Assembly: GCF_020141465.1 (NCBI RefSeq)
Contig: NZ_JAHSPD010000001.1
Span: forward strand, 2,648,374 to 2,712,373
Direction of reading: 5' to 3'
DNA: 64,000 bases
DNA from: Roseovarius carneus
GTDB lineage: Bacteria > Pseudomonadota > Alphaproteobacteria > Rhodobacterales > Rhodobacteraceae
Positions 29,279 through 37,400 of the stretch are shown here, one piece after another. Each line of letters begins with the position of its first letter. The stretch's first letter is position 1. The translations under genes and the position numbers were made by a program. The notes under the pieces are model-generated. The model did no database searches, was not told where the DNA came from, and was given only the letters and a program-made list of their open reading frames with translations.

Positions 29279-29880
29279 GACGCCACCCTCTCGGCAAAAT
29301 CCGCGCGGCTGAGATGAAAGCGCGGCGAGATGAACTCCTCCGCCCGTTTGATCCATCCGCCCTTCCCGCCTGAGCGGGTGCGCGCGAATTTGCGGCTGGC
29401 GGGGCGGCGATCAGCGATGCGGAAATAGTAATTCCGGCGCGCAATGCCGTAAGCATCCGCGATATGGCCCGGGGCGGCGCGCGCAACCGTGGCCGCGGCG
29501 GCGGCAGTCTGAGGTCCGATCACGCCATCGACGCTGATATCCTGCCCCATCTCGCGCAACAGCCGTTGCAGGATCTTCACCGCATTGCTGCCCGCATTGA
29601 CATACATATCAAACACACTGGCCTGAAGCGCTTGGGGCAGTGCCTCGATGCCGGGCCGCGTGAAGTAATGCTCGATGAAGATGTCTTCGGCCTGCGCCCG
29701 GCTCAGCCGCTTCACATCGGCCGCCGTCACCCGCCCATCCCCGGTCAGGTCCAACCCCAAACGGCGCATTGTATGGATGGTCACGCCAAAATTCGTGGCT
29801 CCGCCCGGATCGTCGGGGTCATTCACATAGCCGCCTTCACGGGCGATAATCTCTTTGGCTATTTCGGCAACTCGGGACAC
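29269..29880 (-). CDS. N-acetylmuramidase-type endolysin (GH108), holin-associated
   Basis: A 203-residue glycoside hydrolase family 108 protein. The N-terminal catalytic segment REGGYVNDPDDPGGATNFGV (about residues 14-33) carries the catalytic Glu15. An EF-hand/dockerin-like stretch, DLTGDGRVTAADVKRL (about 44-59), follows. VDGVIGPQT and a C-terminal peptidoglycan-binding-like region (about 145-195) complete it. It should cleave the glycan backbone of peptidoglycan. No signal peptide is evident, consistent with release through the partner holin. The start is GTG, preceded by a GGAGGG Shine-Dalgarno that is overlapped by an inverted repeat. It sits 65 bases after ccmE. Confidence 0.85.
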   Translation of the reverse strand: MSRVAEIAKEIIAREGGYVNDPDDPGGATNFGVTIHTMRRLGLDLTGDGRVTAADVKRLSRAQAEDIFIEHYFTRPGIEALPQALQASVFDMYVNAGSNAVKILQRLLREMGQDISVDGVIGPQTAAAAATVARAAPGHIADAYGIARRNYYFRIADRRPASRKFARTRSGGKGGWIKRAEEFISPRFHLSRADFAERVASWG

Positions 29881-29886
29881 TTGCAG

Positions 29887-29913
29887 CCCTCCACATGGTC
29901 AAAAAGCATGTGG
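29887..29913 (-). promoter_or_regulatory. Inverted repeat overlapping endolysin ribosome binding site
   Basis: Read on the minus strand, CCACATG, nine bases, CATGTGG, then AGGG. The arms (29907-29913 and 29891-29897) are perfect 7-base complements. The last bases of the second arm form part of the GGAGGG Shine-Dalgarno (29887-29892) of the endolysin gene, so the hairpin could mask ribosome access. The palindrome could instead be a protein-binding operator. Confidence 0.5.
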
Positions 29914-29945
29914 TGGAAGGTGATCCGTCTGGGTTAACGCAGCCT

Positions 29946-30413
29946 TCAGCTATCGTTCGCACCAGCCTCATCCGCGCTGTAGTCCTTGTAGACGCCTTGC
30001 GCCTTCAGCGCATCAACGACTTCCTTCGGCATGTAATCCTCGTCATGGCGCGCAAGAATCTCGGTGGCGACGAAAGTTGTGCCATCAAAGCTGCCCATGC
30101 CGACCATACCCTCGCCCTCACCAAAAAGGTCGGGCATCACGCCAGTATACGTCACCGCCACGCTCGCGCCGCCATCCGTCACATTGAAAAATGTGGTCGT
30201 GCCTTCGCCGCGGCGCAATGTGCCCTCCTCGACCAACCCGCCGATGCGGAAGACCTCCGTGGGGCTGGGCGGCGCGGCGATCACCTCGCTGGGCGAGCGG
30301 AAGAAGTTAATCCCGTCACGCATGGCATATCCGATGAGCGCGGTGGACAGGACAAGCGCCACGGCCAGCATGGAGATCACTTGAATACGGCGCTGCTTCT
30401 TGAGCGATTTCAT
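29946..30413 (-). CDS. ccmE: Heme chaperone CcmE
   Basis: A 155-residue CcmE: short cytoplasmic N-terminus, one membrane anchor (about 11-30) and a periplasmic OB-fold domain. The covalent heme-binding histidine is His123 in LARHDEDYMP, with Tyr127 as the expected heme-iron ligand. It carries heme from CcmABCD to the CcmF/CcmH ligation complex. It begins 18 bases after argC and is followed by the endolysin gene. Confidence 0.96.
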   Translation of the reverse strand: MKSLKKQRRIQVISMLAVALVLSTALIGYAMRDGINFFRSPSEVIAAPPSPTEVFRIGGLVEEGTLRRGEGTTTFFNVTDGGASVAVTYTGVMPDLFGEGEGMVGMGSFDGTTFVATEILARHDEDYMPKEVVDALKAQGVYKDYSADEAGANDS

Positions 30414-30431
30414 TGGGCTACCTTATGCAAG

Positions 30432-31460
30432 TCACGGGAAGAGTGGGGCCATCATAAGCCCCGCCGTCTCAGGCTCATTTAACATCAGATTGGCATTCTG
30501 CAAGGCTTGCCCACTGGACCCTTTGGTCAGGTTATCAAGCGCTGCGATCACAACCGCACGGCCCTCGATCCGGTCCCCGGTCACGCCAACATGGCAAAAG
30601 TTGCTGCCCCTCACATGGCGGGTGCTGGGCGTCTGGCCAAAGGGCAGCACCTCAAGGAAGGGTTCGGCCCTATAGGCGGCTGCCAAGGCGGCATGGATAT
30701 CATGAGCCTCGCCTTTTACATAAACAGTGGCAATTATCCCCCTGTTTGCAGGTAATAAATGCGGTGTGAATTGCACTTTCACGTCGCGCCCAGCGATGGC
30801 GGAAAATTCTTGATCAAACTCGGCAAGGTGCCGATGCGTGCCGCCCACGGCATAGGCATGCGCGCCCTCCGACAGCTCTGCATGGAGCAGATTTTCCTTC
30901 AGGCTGCGCCCCGCCCCGCTGACGCCGGTTTTGAGATCAATGATGATGTCATCGAGATCAATCAGTCCGCCTGCGATCAAGGGCCGCAGCGCATATTGCC
31001 CGGTGGCGGCATTGCACCCCGTCCCCGCAACAAGCCGTGCCGTGCGAATATCCTCGCGGTAGAACTCGGTCAGCCCATAAACCGCCTCCGCCTGACACTC
31101 CAACGCGTCATGCGTCCCGCCATACCATTTGGCGTAGACCTCCGGGTCACGCAGCCGGAAATCCGCGCTCAGATCGACGATTTTCAGATCTTTCGGCAAC
31201 GCCTTGATCACTGCCTGACTGGTCGCGTGGGGCAGCGCGCAAAAGCACAGATCAATGCCTGCAAAATCAATCTCGTCGATGGTCACCATCATGGGCAGGT
31301 CCAGATGGCGCAGATGCGGGAACACATCCGCCATGCTCTGTCCTGCCTTGGAATTCGCACCAAGCGCCGCAATCCGCATGCTCGGATGGGTCGCGATCAG
31401 CCGGACAAGCTCTGCCCCGGTATAGCCTGAGGCCCCGAGAATGGCGATATTATGGGTCAT
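30432..31460 (-). CDS. argC: N-acetyl-gamma-glutamyl-phosphate reductase
   Basis: A 342-residue NADPH-dependent reductase, third step of arginine synthesis. The dinucleotide-binding loop is [13 protein letters not shown] (about residues 8-20); the catalytic cysteine is Cys149 in AGTGCNAATG. Length fits the type 1 family. It is the first gene of the argC-ccmE-endolysin-holin-ccmF-ccmH series, so its promoter (in 31461-31535) may drive cytochrome c maturation genes too. No clear ArgR box was recognised. Confidence 0.96.
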   Translation of the reverse strand: MTHNIAILGASGYTGAELVRLIATHPSMRIAALGANSKAGQSMADVFPHLRHLDLPMMVTIDEIDFAGIDLCFCALPHATSQAVIKALPKDLKIVDLSADFRLRDPEVYAKWYGGTHDALECQAEAVYGLTEFYREDIRTARLVAGTGCNAATGQYALRPLIAGGLIDLDDIIIDLKTGVSGAGRSLKENLLHAELSEGAHAYAVGGTHRHLAEFDQEFSAIAGRDVKVQFTPHLLPANRGIIATVYVKGEAHDIHAALAAAYRAEPFLEVLPFGQTPSTRHVRGSNFCHVGVTGDRIEGRAVVIAALDNLTKGSSGQALQNANLMLNEPETAGLMMAPLFP

Positions 31461-31535
31461 TATGTGTCTTTCACTGGCTGGCCTTCGGGATATCCCGGAT
31501 TGGGCCTTTCTCGCAATATCTGATCGAATCGGCGC

Positions 31536-32348
31536 CTAGAGCGGCTCAAACCGCACCTCGCGGCGCATGAACTGTGTCGCGCGGTCCGAGACGCGGCGCG
31601 CGTCGCCGGTGGTCAGAAATCGGCTCTCGGTGCCACTGCCCATCATACCGGGCCGCCGCGTGAGGTAATCGGCGAGGCTCTCGGCCACCAGATTGGCCTG
31701 AGAATAGACCGCCACATCCGGGCCCAAAGCGGCGCGAAACACATCCTCGACCAGCGGATAATGCGTGCAGCCCAAGATCGCCGCCTGCGGATCGGGCATC
31801 TTGCGCCTAAGCGCGTCCACATGGCTACGCACCAGCGCCTCGGCGAGGATCATATCCCCCTCTTCGATCGCATCCACGATACCGCCACAGGCCTGCGCCT
31901 CCACATCAACGCCAATTGCGCGAAACGCCAGCTCGCGTTGAAACGCCCGGCTGCTGACCGTCGCAGGCGTCGCAAAAAGCGCCACATGCGTCACGGCCAC
32001 TTCGCGCGGAGGAGAATTGTCGCCCCAGTTCCGCTCGGTCAATGCCTCGATCAGCGGCACGAACACACCCAGAACGCGCTTGCCCTCAGGCACACCCGCC
32101 TCCTGCATCCGGCGCAGCGCTGCGGCAGAGGCTGTGTTGCAGGCCAGGATCACCAGATCACAGCCTTCAGCCCACAGGCGCTTGACCGCAGCCTCGGTCA
32201 AGGCATGCACATCATCCGCCCCGCGCACGCCGTAGGGCGCATTTGCATTGTCGCCAAGATAGACGAATGGAACCTCAGGCAGCCGCTTTTGCACGGCCTC
32301 CAGCACGGTCAGGCCGCCCAAACCACTGTCGAAAATACCCACTGCCAT
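31536..32348 (-). CDS. murI: Glutamate racemase
   Basis: A 270-residue cofactor-independent racemase that makes D-glutamate for peptidoglycan. The opening [16 protein letters not shown] carries the catalytic Asp; the two catalytic cysteines are Cys70 in LACNTASA and Cys194 in [10 protein letters not shown]. Length is normal. It lies 75 bases upstream of argC on the same strand, and a 339-base intergenic region separates it from the divergent LysR gene. Confidence 0.96.
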   Translation of the reverse strand: MAVGIFDSGLGGLTVLEAVQKRLPEVPFVYLGDNANAPYGVRGADDVHALTEAAVKRLWAEGCDLVILACNTASAAALRRMQEAGVPEGKRVLGVFVPLIEALTERNWGDNSPPREVAVTHVALFATPATVSSRAFQRELAFRAIGVDVEAQACGGIVDAIEEGDMILAEALVRSHVDALRRKMPDPQAAILGCTHYPLVEDVFRAALGPDVAVYSQANLVAESLADYLTRRPGMMGSGTESRFLTTGDARRVSDRATQFMRREVRFEPL

Positions 32349-32687
32349 CGCTTTGCCCTCAGCTTCGGGGCACGTATGGTGTCGGCCCCATATGCACGCT
32401 CATACGCCGCGCAACCGCAAAATTCCACATCAGATTTCAGGCGGATGCGTGCAGACCAAACGCACTTGCGGCCCACTCACCCCAAACTGGTCTTTCACTG
32501 CAATATCGGCAAAGTTCATACTGCTCGGCCTCTGGCCCACCATTTACTTTGCGCAGGCGCCTGAGTATCGGGCACAGCACCTGACCAGCTAAGCGGACTT
32601 TCCGCCGCACCGCCGCTTTGAACGGTGCAAGAAGCGCATTTCTCTGTTAAGTCAGGTTGACACAATAGTGAATCGAGAGCAGCGGCC
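32349..32687. other. Intergenic region between murI and the LysR gene
   Basis: This 339-base gap must hold the promoters of both divergent genes. TTGACA at 32657-32662 is a good -35-like hexamer for the LysR gene, but no convincing -10 is at the right distance before the GTG start. The middle (about 32440-32650, including GCGGACTTTCCGCCGC) looks like the degenerate non-coding sequence that I associate with Rhodobacterales intergenic regions; that impression is from memory. No gene is supported. Confidence 0.4.
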
Positions 32688-33593
32688 GTGGATTGGGACA
32701 AATTAAGGATTTTTCATGCTGTCGCCGATGCGGGCAGCTTGACACATGCAGGCGATACTCTGCAACTGTCTCAATCAGCCGTATCGCGGCAGGTGCGCGG
32801 GTTGGAACAATCTCTGAACGCGACCCTCTTTCATCGCCATGCGCGGGGCCTGATCCTAACTGAGCAGGGCGAGCTTTTGTTCGACGCGACCCGCGCCATG
32901 CTCAAGCGGCTCGACACCGCCACCGCCCGCATCCGAGACAGCGAGGAAGAGGTCTTCGGCGAATTGCGTGTGACCACGACAATCGGCTTCGGCACGCTCT
33001 GGCTCGCCCCGCGTCTGAGCCAGCTTTACAAGAAATACCCCGATCTCAGGATTGATTTGATGCTGGAAGAGCGCGTGCTCGACCTGCCCATGCGCGAGGC
33101 AGACGTGGCCATCCGCATGAAGGAACCAAGCCAGGCCGATCTGATTCGCAAACGGCTGATGAGCGTGCATATGGTGCTGGCCGCCAATGCCGATTACATC
33201 GCCGAATACGGTATGCCCCAACAACCAAAGGATTTGCAGGCCCACAGGCTAATCTCGCAAAATCCCAATTCGGCGCAGGTCGGCGCGGCGGCAATGCTGG
33301 TCAGCGAACTGATTGCCAATAACATCCCGTCGATTCTCACCGTGAACAATTATTTCGGCGTGCTCCAAGGCGTGCTTCATAATCTGGGAATTGGTGTGCT
33401 GCCCGATTACCTCTTGCACGATTTCCCCAATCTCGTGCGCGTTCTTCCGGAGGTTGAGTCGGTCGAAGTGCCTGTCTTCCTCGCCTATCCCGAGGAATTG
33501 CGCCACTCAAAACGCATCGCGGCCTTCCGTGACTTCGTTCAGGACGAGATTTTCACCTATCGCAAAACGATGAAAGAACAGGCTGTTACCTGA
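32688..33593 (+). CDS. LysR-family transcriptional regulator
   Basis: A 301-residue LysR-type regulator starting at GTG with the canonical opening MDWDKLRIFHAVADAGS. The winged helix-turn-helix occupies residues 1-60 (LSQSAVSRQVRGLEQSL is the recognition segment), then a linker helix and a periplasmic-binding-protein-like effector domain (about 90-290). The effector and target genes are unknown. The divergent neighbour is murI, 339 bases away; LysR proteins often control the divergent gene, but a link to cell-wall synthesis is only a guess. A rho-independent terminator follows at 33628. Confidence 0.9.
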   Translation: MDWDKLRIFHAVADAGSLTHAGDTLQLSQSAVSRQVRGLEQSLNATLFHRHARGLILTEQGELLFDATRAMLKRLDTATARIRDSEEEVFGELRVTTTIGFGTLWLAPRLSQLYKKYPDLRIDLMLEERVLDLPMREADVAIRMKEPSQADLIRKRLMSVHMVLAANADYIAEYGMPQQPKDLQAHRLISQNPNSAQVGAAAMLVSELIANNIPSILTVNNYFGVLQGVLHNLGIGVLPDYLLHDFPNLVRVLPEVESVEVPVFLAYPEELRHSKRIAAFRDFVQDEIFTYRKTMKEQAVT

Positions 33594-33604
33594 CCCTCTG
33601 CTCA

Positions 33605-33625
33605 GATATGCAAAAAATGCATATC
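33605..33625. repeat. Short palindrome after LysR gene
   Basis: GATATGCA (33605-33612) and TGCATATC (33618-33625) are perfect 8-base arms around five A residues, 12 bases after the LysR stop. It could be a 3' hairpin or a protein site; its AT-rich stem is weak as a terminator. Confidence 0.45.
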
Positions 33626-33627
33626 AG

Positions 33628-33651
33628 AAATGCTGCACCTGCGGCATTTTT
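33628..33651 (+). terminator. Rho-independent terminator of LysR gene
   Basis: AAATGCTGC and GCGGCATTT pair (nine pairs, one G-T) around the loop ACCT, followed by TTTTT overlap of the right arm (33647-33651). It is 35 bases after the LysR stop. Confidence 0.7.
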
Positions 33652-33655
33652 AACC

Positions 33656-33684
33656 TTGATCGCTCAGAATTGAGGCACTAATTG
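33656..33684 (+). promoter_or_regulatory. Possible promoter of small RNA candidate
   Basis: TTGATC (33656-33661), preceded by CC to give CCTTGATC, is followed after 16-17 bases by CTAATT/TAATTG (33678-33684). The -35 is good and the -10 is poor for sigma-70. The CTTG with CTAATT pattern also resembles heat-shock sigma (RpoH) promoters of the group. It directly follows the LysR terminator, so it would drive a separate transcript. Confidence 0.4.
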
Positions 33685-33689
33685 CACAT

Positions 33690-33766
33690 GAGACGGGACG
33701 CTTCTGGCGCTCCCATCATACCTCCCTGTTGGACTTCGGCCGAGCCTTGTGCTCGGCCTTTTTTTT
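33690..33766 (+). ncRNA. Candidate trans-acting small RNA with CCUCCC segment
   Basis: Between the LysR terminator and the DUF4167 terminator lies an isolated unit of about 75-80 nucleotides. It has a possible promoter at 33656, a 5' hairpin GGGACGC, TTCTG, GCG-C-TCCC (33695-33714), a single-stranded stretch with CCTCCC (33721-33726) and a strong rho-independent terminator. An exposed CCUCC can pair with Shine-Dalgarno sequences, and alphaproteobacterial small RNAs (for example suhB/MmgR-like RNAs and the CcsR RNAs of Rhodobacter) use such motifs. I cannot assign it to a family; no open frame explains the sequence. The 5' end is estimated from the promoter. Confidence 0.55.
33738..33766 (+). 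terminator. Strong rho-independent terminator of small RNA candidate
   Basis: GGCCGAGC (33738-33745), loop CTTGT, GCTCGGCC (33751-33758), then eight T residues (33759-33766). The 8-base perfect GC-rich stem and T8 tail are textbook. No protein gene ends just upstream, which points to a non-coding transcript. Confidence 0.88.
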
Positions 33767-33835
33767 GGCCCGATTTTTTAGCCCAAGGGCGTTCAGCACC
33801 TCATCCTTCAAGGCCACAGTCACGACCACGCAAAT

Positions 33836-33869
33836 GAAAACCGCCGCATTCAATGAAGCGGCGGTTTTC
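33836..33869 (-). terminator. Terminator of DUF4167 gene, possibly bidirectional
   Basis: GAAAACCGCCGC (33836-33847) and GCGGCGGTTTTC (33858-33869) are perfect 12-base arms around a 10-base loop. On the minus strand it begins 33 bases after the DUF4167 stop and ends in TTTTCATTT. It could also stop plus-strand read-through from the small RNA. Confidence 0.85.
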
Positions 33870-33901
33870 GTGGGTTTTTCAAAAAAATGTATGGCTCGGG
33901 G

Positions 33902-34516
33902 CTACTCAGCTGCCTCTGGCGGAGTGGGTGAATCGGATTTTGCCGCAGACATTTCCGGGGTTGGCTTGCGGCGCGGTTTGCGCGGCGCGCGGGCCTTCGG
34001 AGGAGCCTCAGATTTGGCTTCGGACTGTGTCTCGGGCGTCTCCACAAGTATGGACGAATCTTCAGCCTCTTGCGATGTATGTTGAGGCTGCTCGCCCTGT
34101 CCGGATTGCTGAGAGTGATACTGGCCGGAATGCTGACCGGAGTTTTTACCACCGCTCTCTGCGTCATGCTCGTGGCGCTGCGGGCGGTCCCTTTGTTCTT
34201 TGTCGCGCTCAGCCTGCCGATCGCGGTTCTCGCGCTCCTGCTGGTCACGCTTGGCATCAATTTCCTTTTGCGCCGCACTCAAAAGGCGCAGGTAATGCTC
34301 GGCGTGCTGCTGAAAATTCTCAGTGGCCACCCTGTCATTGCTCAGCTGCGCATCGCGGGCCAGCTGATTATATTTCTCAATGATCTGCTGCGGTGTGCCG
34401 CGCACCTTGCCCTCGGGGCCCGAGCTATCAAAAACCCGGTTCACCACATTGCCCACCGTATTGGATGAGCGATTGCGGTTCGACTTGTTACGCGAACGTG
34501 ACTTTGATGATCTCAT
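33902..34516 (-). CDS. DUF4167 domain protein
   Basis: A 204-residue protein with a very basic, Arg/Ser/Asn-rich N-terminus (about residues 1-20), the conserved DUF4167 segment (about 20-85, with GTPQQIIEKYNQLARDA and NFQQHAEHYLRL), and a long charged, Gln/Glu/Pro-rich disordered tail. The family is restricted largely to alphaproteobacteria and has no established function; the basic start suggests nucleic-acid or ribosome contact. Its position downstream of prfA-prmC is in keeping with a translation-related role, which is inference. ATG 34516 begins the conserved domain; the longer frame upstream runs through non-coding sequence. A strong terminator follows. Confidence 0.85.
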   Translation of the reverse strand: MRSSKSRSRNKSNRNRSSNTVGNVVNRVFDSSGPEGKVRGTPQQIIEKYNQLARDAQLSNDRVATENFQQHAEHYLRLLSAAQKEIDAKRDQQERENRDRQAERDKEQRDRPQRHEHDAESGGKNSGQHSGQYHSQQSGQGEQPQHTSQEAEDSSILVETPETQSEAKSEAPPKARAPRKPRRKPTPEMSAAKSDSPTPPEAAE

Positions 34517-34731
34517 ATTTTTTCTGTCCAGCCTTGGAAAGATTGCCCTCTTTGGACCCGGGAAGCGCCCCTTGCGCTTGAAAAATGAACCGGATCCGCG
34601 GCAATTATGGGCTTGGCGTTCTGCGGGACGAAAACGTTCCATCCAGCGCAGAGACAATTTCAATAATCACGCCCCAAGCCTAGGCACAAGCAAAAAGCGA
34701 AATTTGCGCCGTATTTTGCCACTTTAGCCCA
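34517..34731. other. Intergenic gap upstream of DUF4167 gene
   Basis: A 215-base AT-richer gap between prmC and the DUF4167 gene, probably holding the DUF4167 promoter and leader. No RNA motif or further gene was recognised. Confidence 0.5.
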
Positions 34732-35565
34732 TCACAGAGGGGCGCGTGCCACAACGATCCGGTCACGCCCGTCCATATCGGGGCGGCATGTGACGCCGCT
34801 ATACCCCGCCGCGTGCGCCATTTCGCAAACCGCCTCGCCTTGGGTCCAGCCGATCTCCAGCATCAGCCATCCGCCCGGAGCGAGATGACTCAGCGCGCCT
34901 GCGCAAATCACGCGGTAGGCGGTGAGCCCGTCCGCTTCATCCGTGAGCGCGCAGCGCGGCTCATGAAGGAGTTCCGGCGCAAGGCCCGCCATCTCGGAGG
35001 CCGCGATATAGGGCGGGTTAGAGACGATGAGATCAAAGCGCTCGGACAGGCCGCCAAACCAGTTGCTTTGCAAAAGCTGCGCGCGGTTCGCCACGCCCAA
35101 GACTTCTGCATTGCGCGCAGCCACGCTCAGCGCCTCTGCGCTGATATCCGTGCCGGTGCCTGTGGCCTGCTCCCGCTCGGACAGAAGCGTCAGAAGGATC
35201 GCGCCGCTTCCGGTGCCCAGATCCAAGGCGCGGCTCCATTCGACGTCCAAAGCCGCAACCACAAGGGTTTCTGTCTCTGGGCGCGGGTCCAGAACATGCC
35301 CGTTTACTTCAAAATCGCGGCCATAAAAGCTGCGCCGCCCGATGAGATGCGAGACCGGAACACGCGCGGCACGCCGCGCAACAAGTGCATTGAAAGAGCC
35401 CAGCGCGCCCTCGTCCAGCGTATCATGCAAATGCAGCGTGAGCCGTCCGGGGGCTACCCCCATCGCATGGGCCAGAAGCCTGCGCGCATCGCCCATCGCA
35501 CCAGGCACCCCCGCCGCGCCGAGCCGCGCGCGGGCCTCGGCCAGCGCCGTCTGAGCCGTGATCAC
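34732..35565 (-). CDS. prmC: Release factor glutamine methyltransferase
   Basis: A 277-residue PrmC (HemK) that methylates the glutamine of the GGQ motif of release factors 1 and 2. It has a helical N-terminal substrate-recognition domain (about 1-80) and a Rossmann methyltransferase domain with [16 protein letters not shown] (about 114-129) and the catalytic NPPY motif (VSNPPYIA). Its ATG overlaps the prfA stop by 4 bases, which couples the modifying enzyme to its substrate. Confidence 0.96.
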   Translation of the reverse strand: MITAQTALAEARARLGAAGVPGAMGDARRLLAHAMGVAPGRLTLHLHDTLDEGALGSFNALVARRAARVPVSHLIGRRSFYGRDFEVNGHVLDPRPETETLVVAALDVEWSRALDLGTGSGAILLTLLSEREQATGTGTDISAEALSVAARNAEVLGVANRAQLLQSNWFGGLSERFDLIVSNPPYIAASEMAGLAPELLHEPRCALTDEADGLTAYRVICAGALSHLAPGGWLMLEIGWTQGEAVCEMAHAAGYSGVTCRPDMDGRDRIVVARAPL

Positions 35566-36614
35566 ACGGCCCCCATTTCGGATAGAAGGGTGGCCTGCGC
35601 ATCCGCCGTCAGCGCATCAATCACCTCGTCCAAATCGCCCTGCATCACCTGATCAAGCTTATAAAGTGTGAGGTTGATTCGGTGATCGGTCATCCGCCCT
35701 TGCGGGAAATTATAGGTCCGGATGCGCTCAGACCGGTCACCGCTGCCCACTTGGGCGGCCCTGTCAGCGCTGCGCTCGTTGTCCATGCGCTGGCGCTCCG
35801 CATCGTAGAGGCGCGTTTTGAGGACCTGCATCGCAATCTCGCGGTTGCGGTGCTGGGATTTCTCGGAGCTGGTGACGACGATTCCTGAGGGAATATGCGT
35901 GATCCGCACCGCCGAATCGGTGGTGTTCACATGCTGCCCACCCGCACCAGAGCTGCGCATCGTGTCGATCCGCAAATCATTCGCGTCGATCTTCACATCC
36001 ACATCCTCGGCCTCGGGCAAAACGGCAACCGTGGCCGCAGAGGTATGAATACGCCCGCCGCTTTCGGTCTCCGGCACGCGCTGAACCCGGTGCACACCGC
36101 TCTCGAATTTCAGGCGGGCAAAGACATGTGCGCCCTTCACATGGGCCACCACTTCCTTGATCCCGCCAAGCTCGGTCAGGCTCTCTTCCAATATCTCAAG
36201 CCGCCAGCCACGCGCCTCGGCATAGCGTTGATACATGCGCAGCAGATCGCCGGCAAAAAGGGCTGCTTCCTCGCCCCCGGTGCCGGGCCGGATCTCAAGC
36301 ATCGCGGGGCGCGCATCGGCCGCATCGCGTGGCAATAGCGCCAGTTGCAGCGCCGCCTCCATCTTGGGTCGTGCGGCGCGTAGCCCCACCAGCTCTTCCT
36401 CGGCAAGCCCGCGCATTTCGGGGTCGTCGAGCATCGCCTCAGCGCTCGCCATATCATCGAGCAGGCCCATATATGTGCGGACTTCCCCCACAACAGGGCG
36501 CAGCTCGGCATATTCCCGGCCAAGCGCTGCGATATCACCGCCGCCCTGTGCCATCTGCGCCTCGATAAATTCGAAGCGCTGCACGATTTGCCGAAGTCTG
36601 TCCATTGGCACCAT
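35562..36614 (-). CDS. prfA: Peptide chain release factor 1
   Basis: A 350-residue RF1 that reads UAA and UAG. The codon-recognition PxT motif is in [16 protein letters not shown], and the GGQ peptidyl-tRNA hydrolysis motif is in [16 protein letters not shown] (about residues 227-242). Two in-frame ATGs (36614 and 36605) are possible; the first is listed, and they differ by three residues. It starts a prfA-prmC unit. Confidence 0.96.
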   Translation of the reverse strand: MVPMDRLRQIVQRFEFIEAQMAQGGGDIAALGREYAELRPVVGEVRTYMGLLDDMASAEAMLDDPEMRGLAEEELVGLRAARPKMEAALQLALLPRDAADARPAMLEIRPGTGGEEAALFAGDLLRMYQRYAEARGWRLEILEESLTELGGIKEVVAHVKGAHVFARLKFESGVHRVQRVPETESGGRIHTSAATVAVLPEAEDVDVKIDANDLRIDTMRSSGAGGQHVNTTDSAVRITHIPSGIVVTSSEKSQHRNREIAMQVLKTRLYDAERQRMDNERSADRAAQVGSGDRSERIRTYNFPQGRMTDHRINLTLYKLDQVMQGDLDEVIDALTADAQATLLSEMGAV

Positions 36615-36678
36615 GCTGGCTTCCTTGAGTTATCTTATCGCTTTGGTCAAGTCGGCACCCTGTGATATAAACGGGACT

Positions 36679-36969
36679 ATGAAGCAACTGGCCATTCTAT
36701 TACTCATCGCAGCTCCCGCTTTTGGCCCTGCCGGAGCAGTCGCCCAAGGTAAGACCGTCGATTGTTATTGCACCGACAAATCCGGCGCGCGGCTTGAGCT
36801 GGGCGAGATGACATGTATTGCCGTGGATGGGCGGATGTTCATGGCGCAATGCCAGATGTCGCTCAACGTGCCGATGTGGCGCGAGATATCGGATGGGTGC
36901 CTGTCATCCGCCCTGCCCCAAAGCCTCCAACCAACCCTTGATGCGGGCGCGGTTGACCCCCAGATCTGA
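36679..36969 (+). CDS. Small secreted cysteine-containing protein, unknown function
   Basis: A 96-residue protein with a clear signal peptide (about 1-23, hydrophobic core AILLLIAAPAF) and a short mature part with five cysteines (two in the segment DCYCTDKSG), which may form disulfides in the periplasm. I do not recognise a domain. It is divergent from prfA (64-base gap), and its last 66 bases overlap the 3' end of the DUF1499 gene on the other strand. The signal peptide makes a real gene likely. Confidence 0.65.
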   Translation: MKQLAILLLIAAPAFGPAGAVAQGKTVDCYCTDKSGARLELGEMTCIAVDGRMFMAQCQMSLNVPMWREISDGCLSSALPQSLQPTLDAGAVDPQI

Positions 36970-37332
36970 TTGCCCGAACCGCAGGCGGCTGTTGATTTCG
37001 ACAAGATCGCCGTCACCGCGCAGCGTGGTGTAATCGGGAAACCCCCAAAGGGCCGAGCGGGTCTGATAGCTTACCATCCCGCTCTCGACAGAGCCTGCGA
37101 TGACCTTGGTGCGCGGCGTGTCGCGGATGACTGCATCAACCCGGGCCAGAGCGCCCGGCCCAGCAATCGTGCCACGCCACAGATGCCCACCCGCTCGGGG
37201 CATATGCCCCACGCCCTCCTGCGCAGCACCGACATGCCAACGCGCCGGGTCCACCGGTGCCAGCCGTACCCAAAGCGCGAACCCCGCGACCACAAGCGCA
37301 CTCACCGCCAGCACTGCCAAGATCCACTTCAC
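36904..37332 (-). CDS. DUF1499 domain protein, membrane-anchored
   Basis: A 142-residue protein with one N-terminal hydrophobic segment (about 3-25) that is either a signal or an anchor, and a DUF1499 region (about 65-138) with ESGMVSYQTRSALWGFPDY and INSRLRFGQSDLGVNRARI. The family occurs widely in bacteria and plastids without a defined biochemical role. Its 3' end overlaps the small secreted gene on the plus strand by 66 bases, an unusually long convergent overlap. It stands 68 bases after speB on the same strand. Confidence 0.8.
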   Translation of the reverse strand: MKWILAVLAVSALVVAGFALWVRLAPVDPARWHVGAAQEGVGHMPRAGGHLWRGTIAGPGALARVDAVIRDTPRTKVIAGSVESGMVSYQTRSALWGFPDYTTLRGDGDLVEINSRLRFGQSDLGVNRARIKGWLEALGQGG

Positions 37333-37400
37333 GCCATGCCGCCTTTCACTTGTTCAAAATATCGCAGGGGTTTGAGTGTGCCCACCGGCTGATACCTGCC

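Noticed and set aside
28712..29880. Prophage or phage remnant
   Set aside because: Only the lysis pair is phage-like; both flanks are intact ccm genes, with no integrase, tRNA, att repeats or structural genes in the window.
32657..32662. Full promoter for the LysR gene
   Set aside because: TTGACA is present, but no acceptable -10 lies 16-18 bases downstream; kept only as a note in the intergenic entry.
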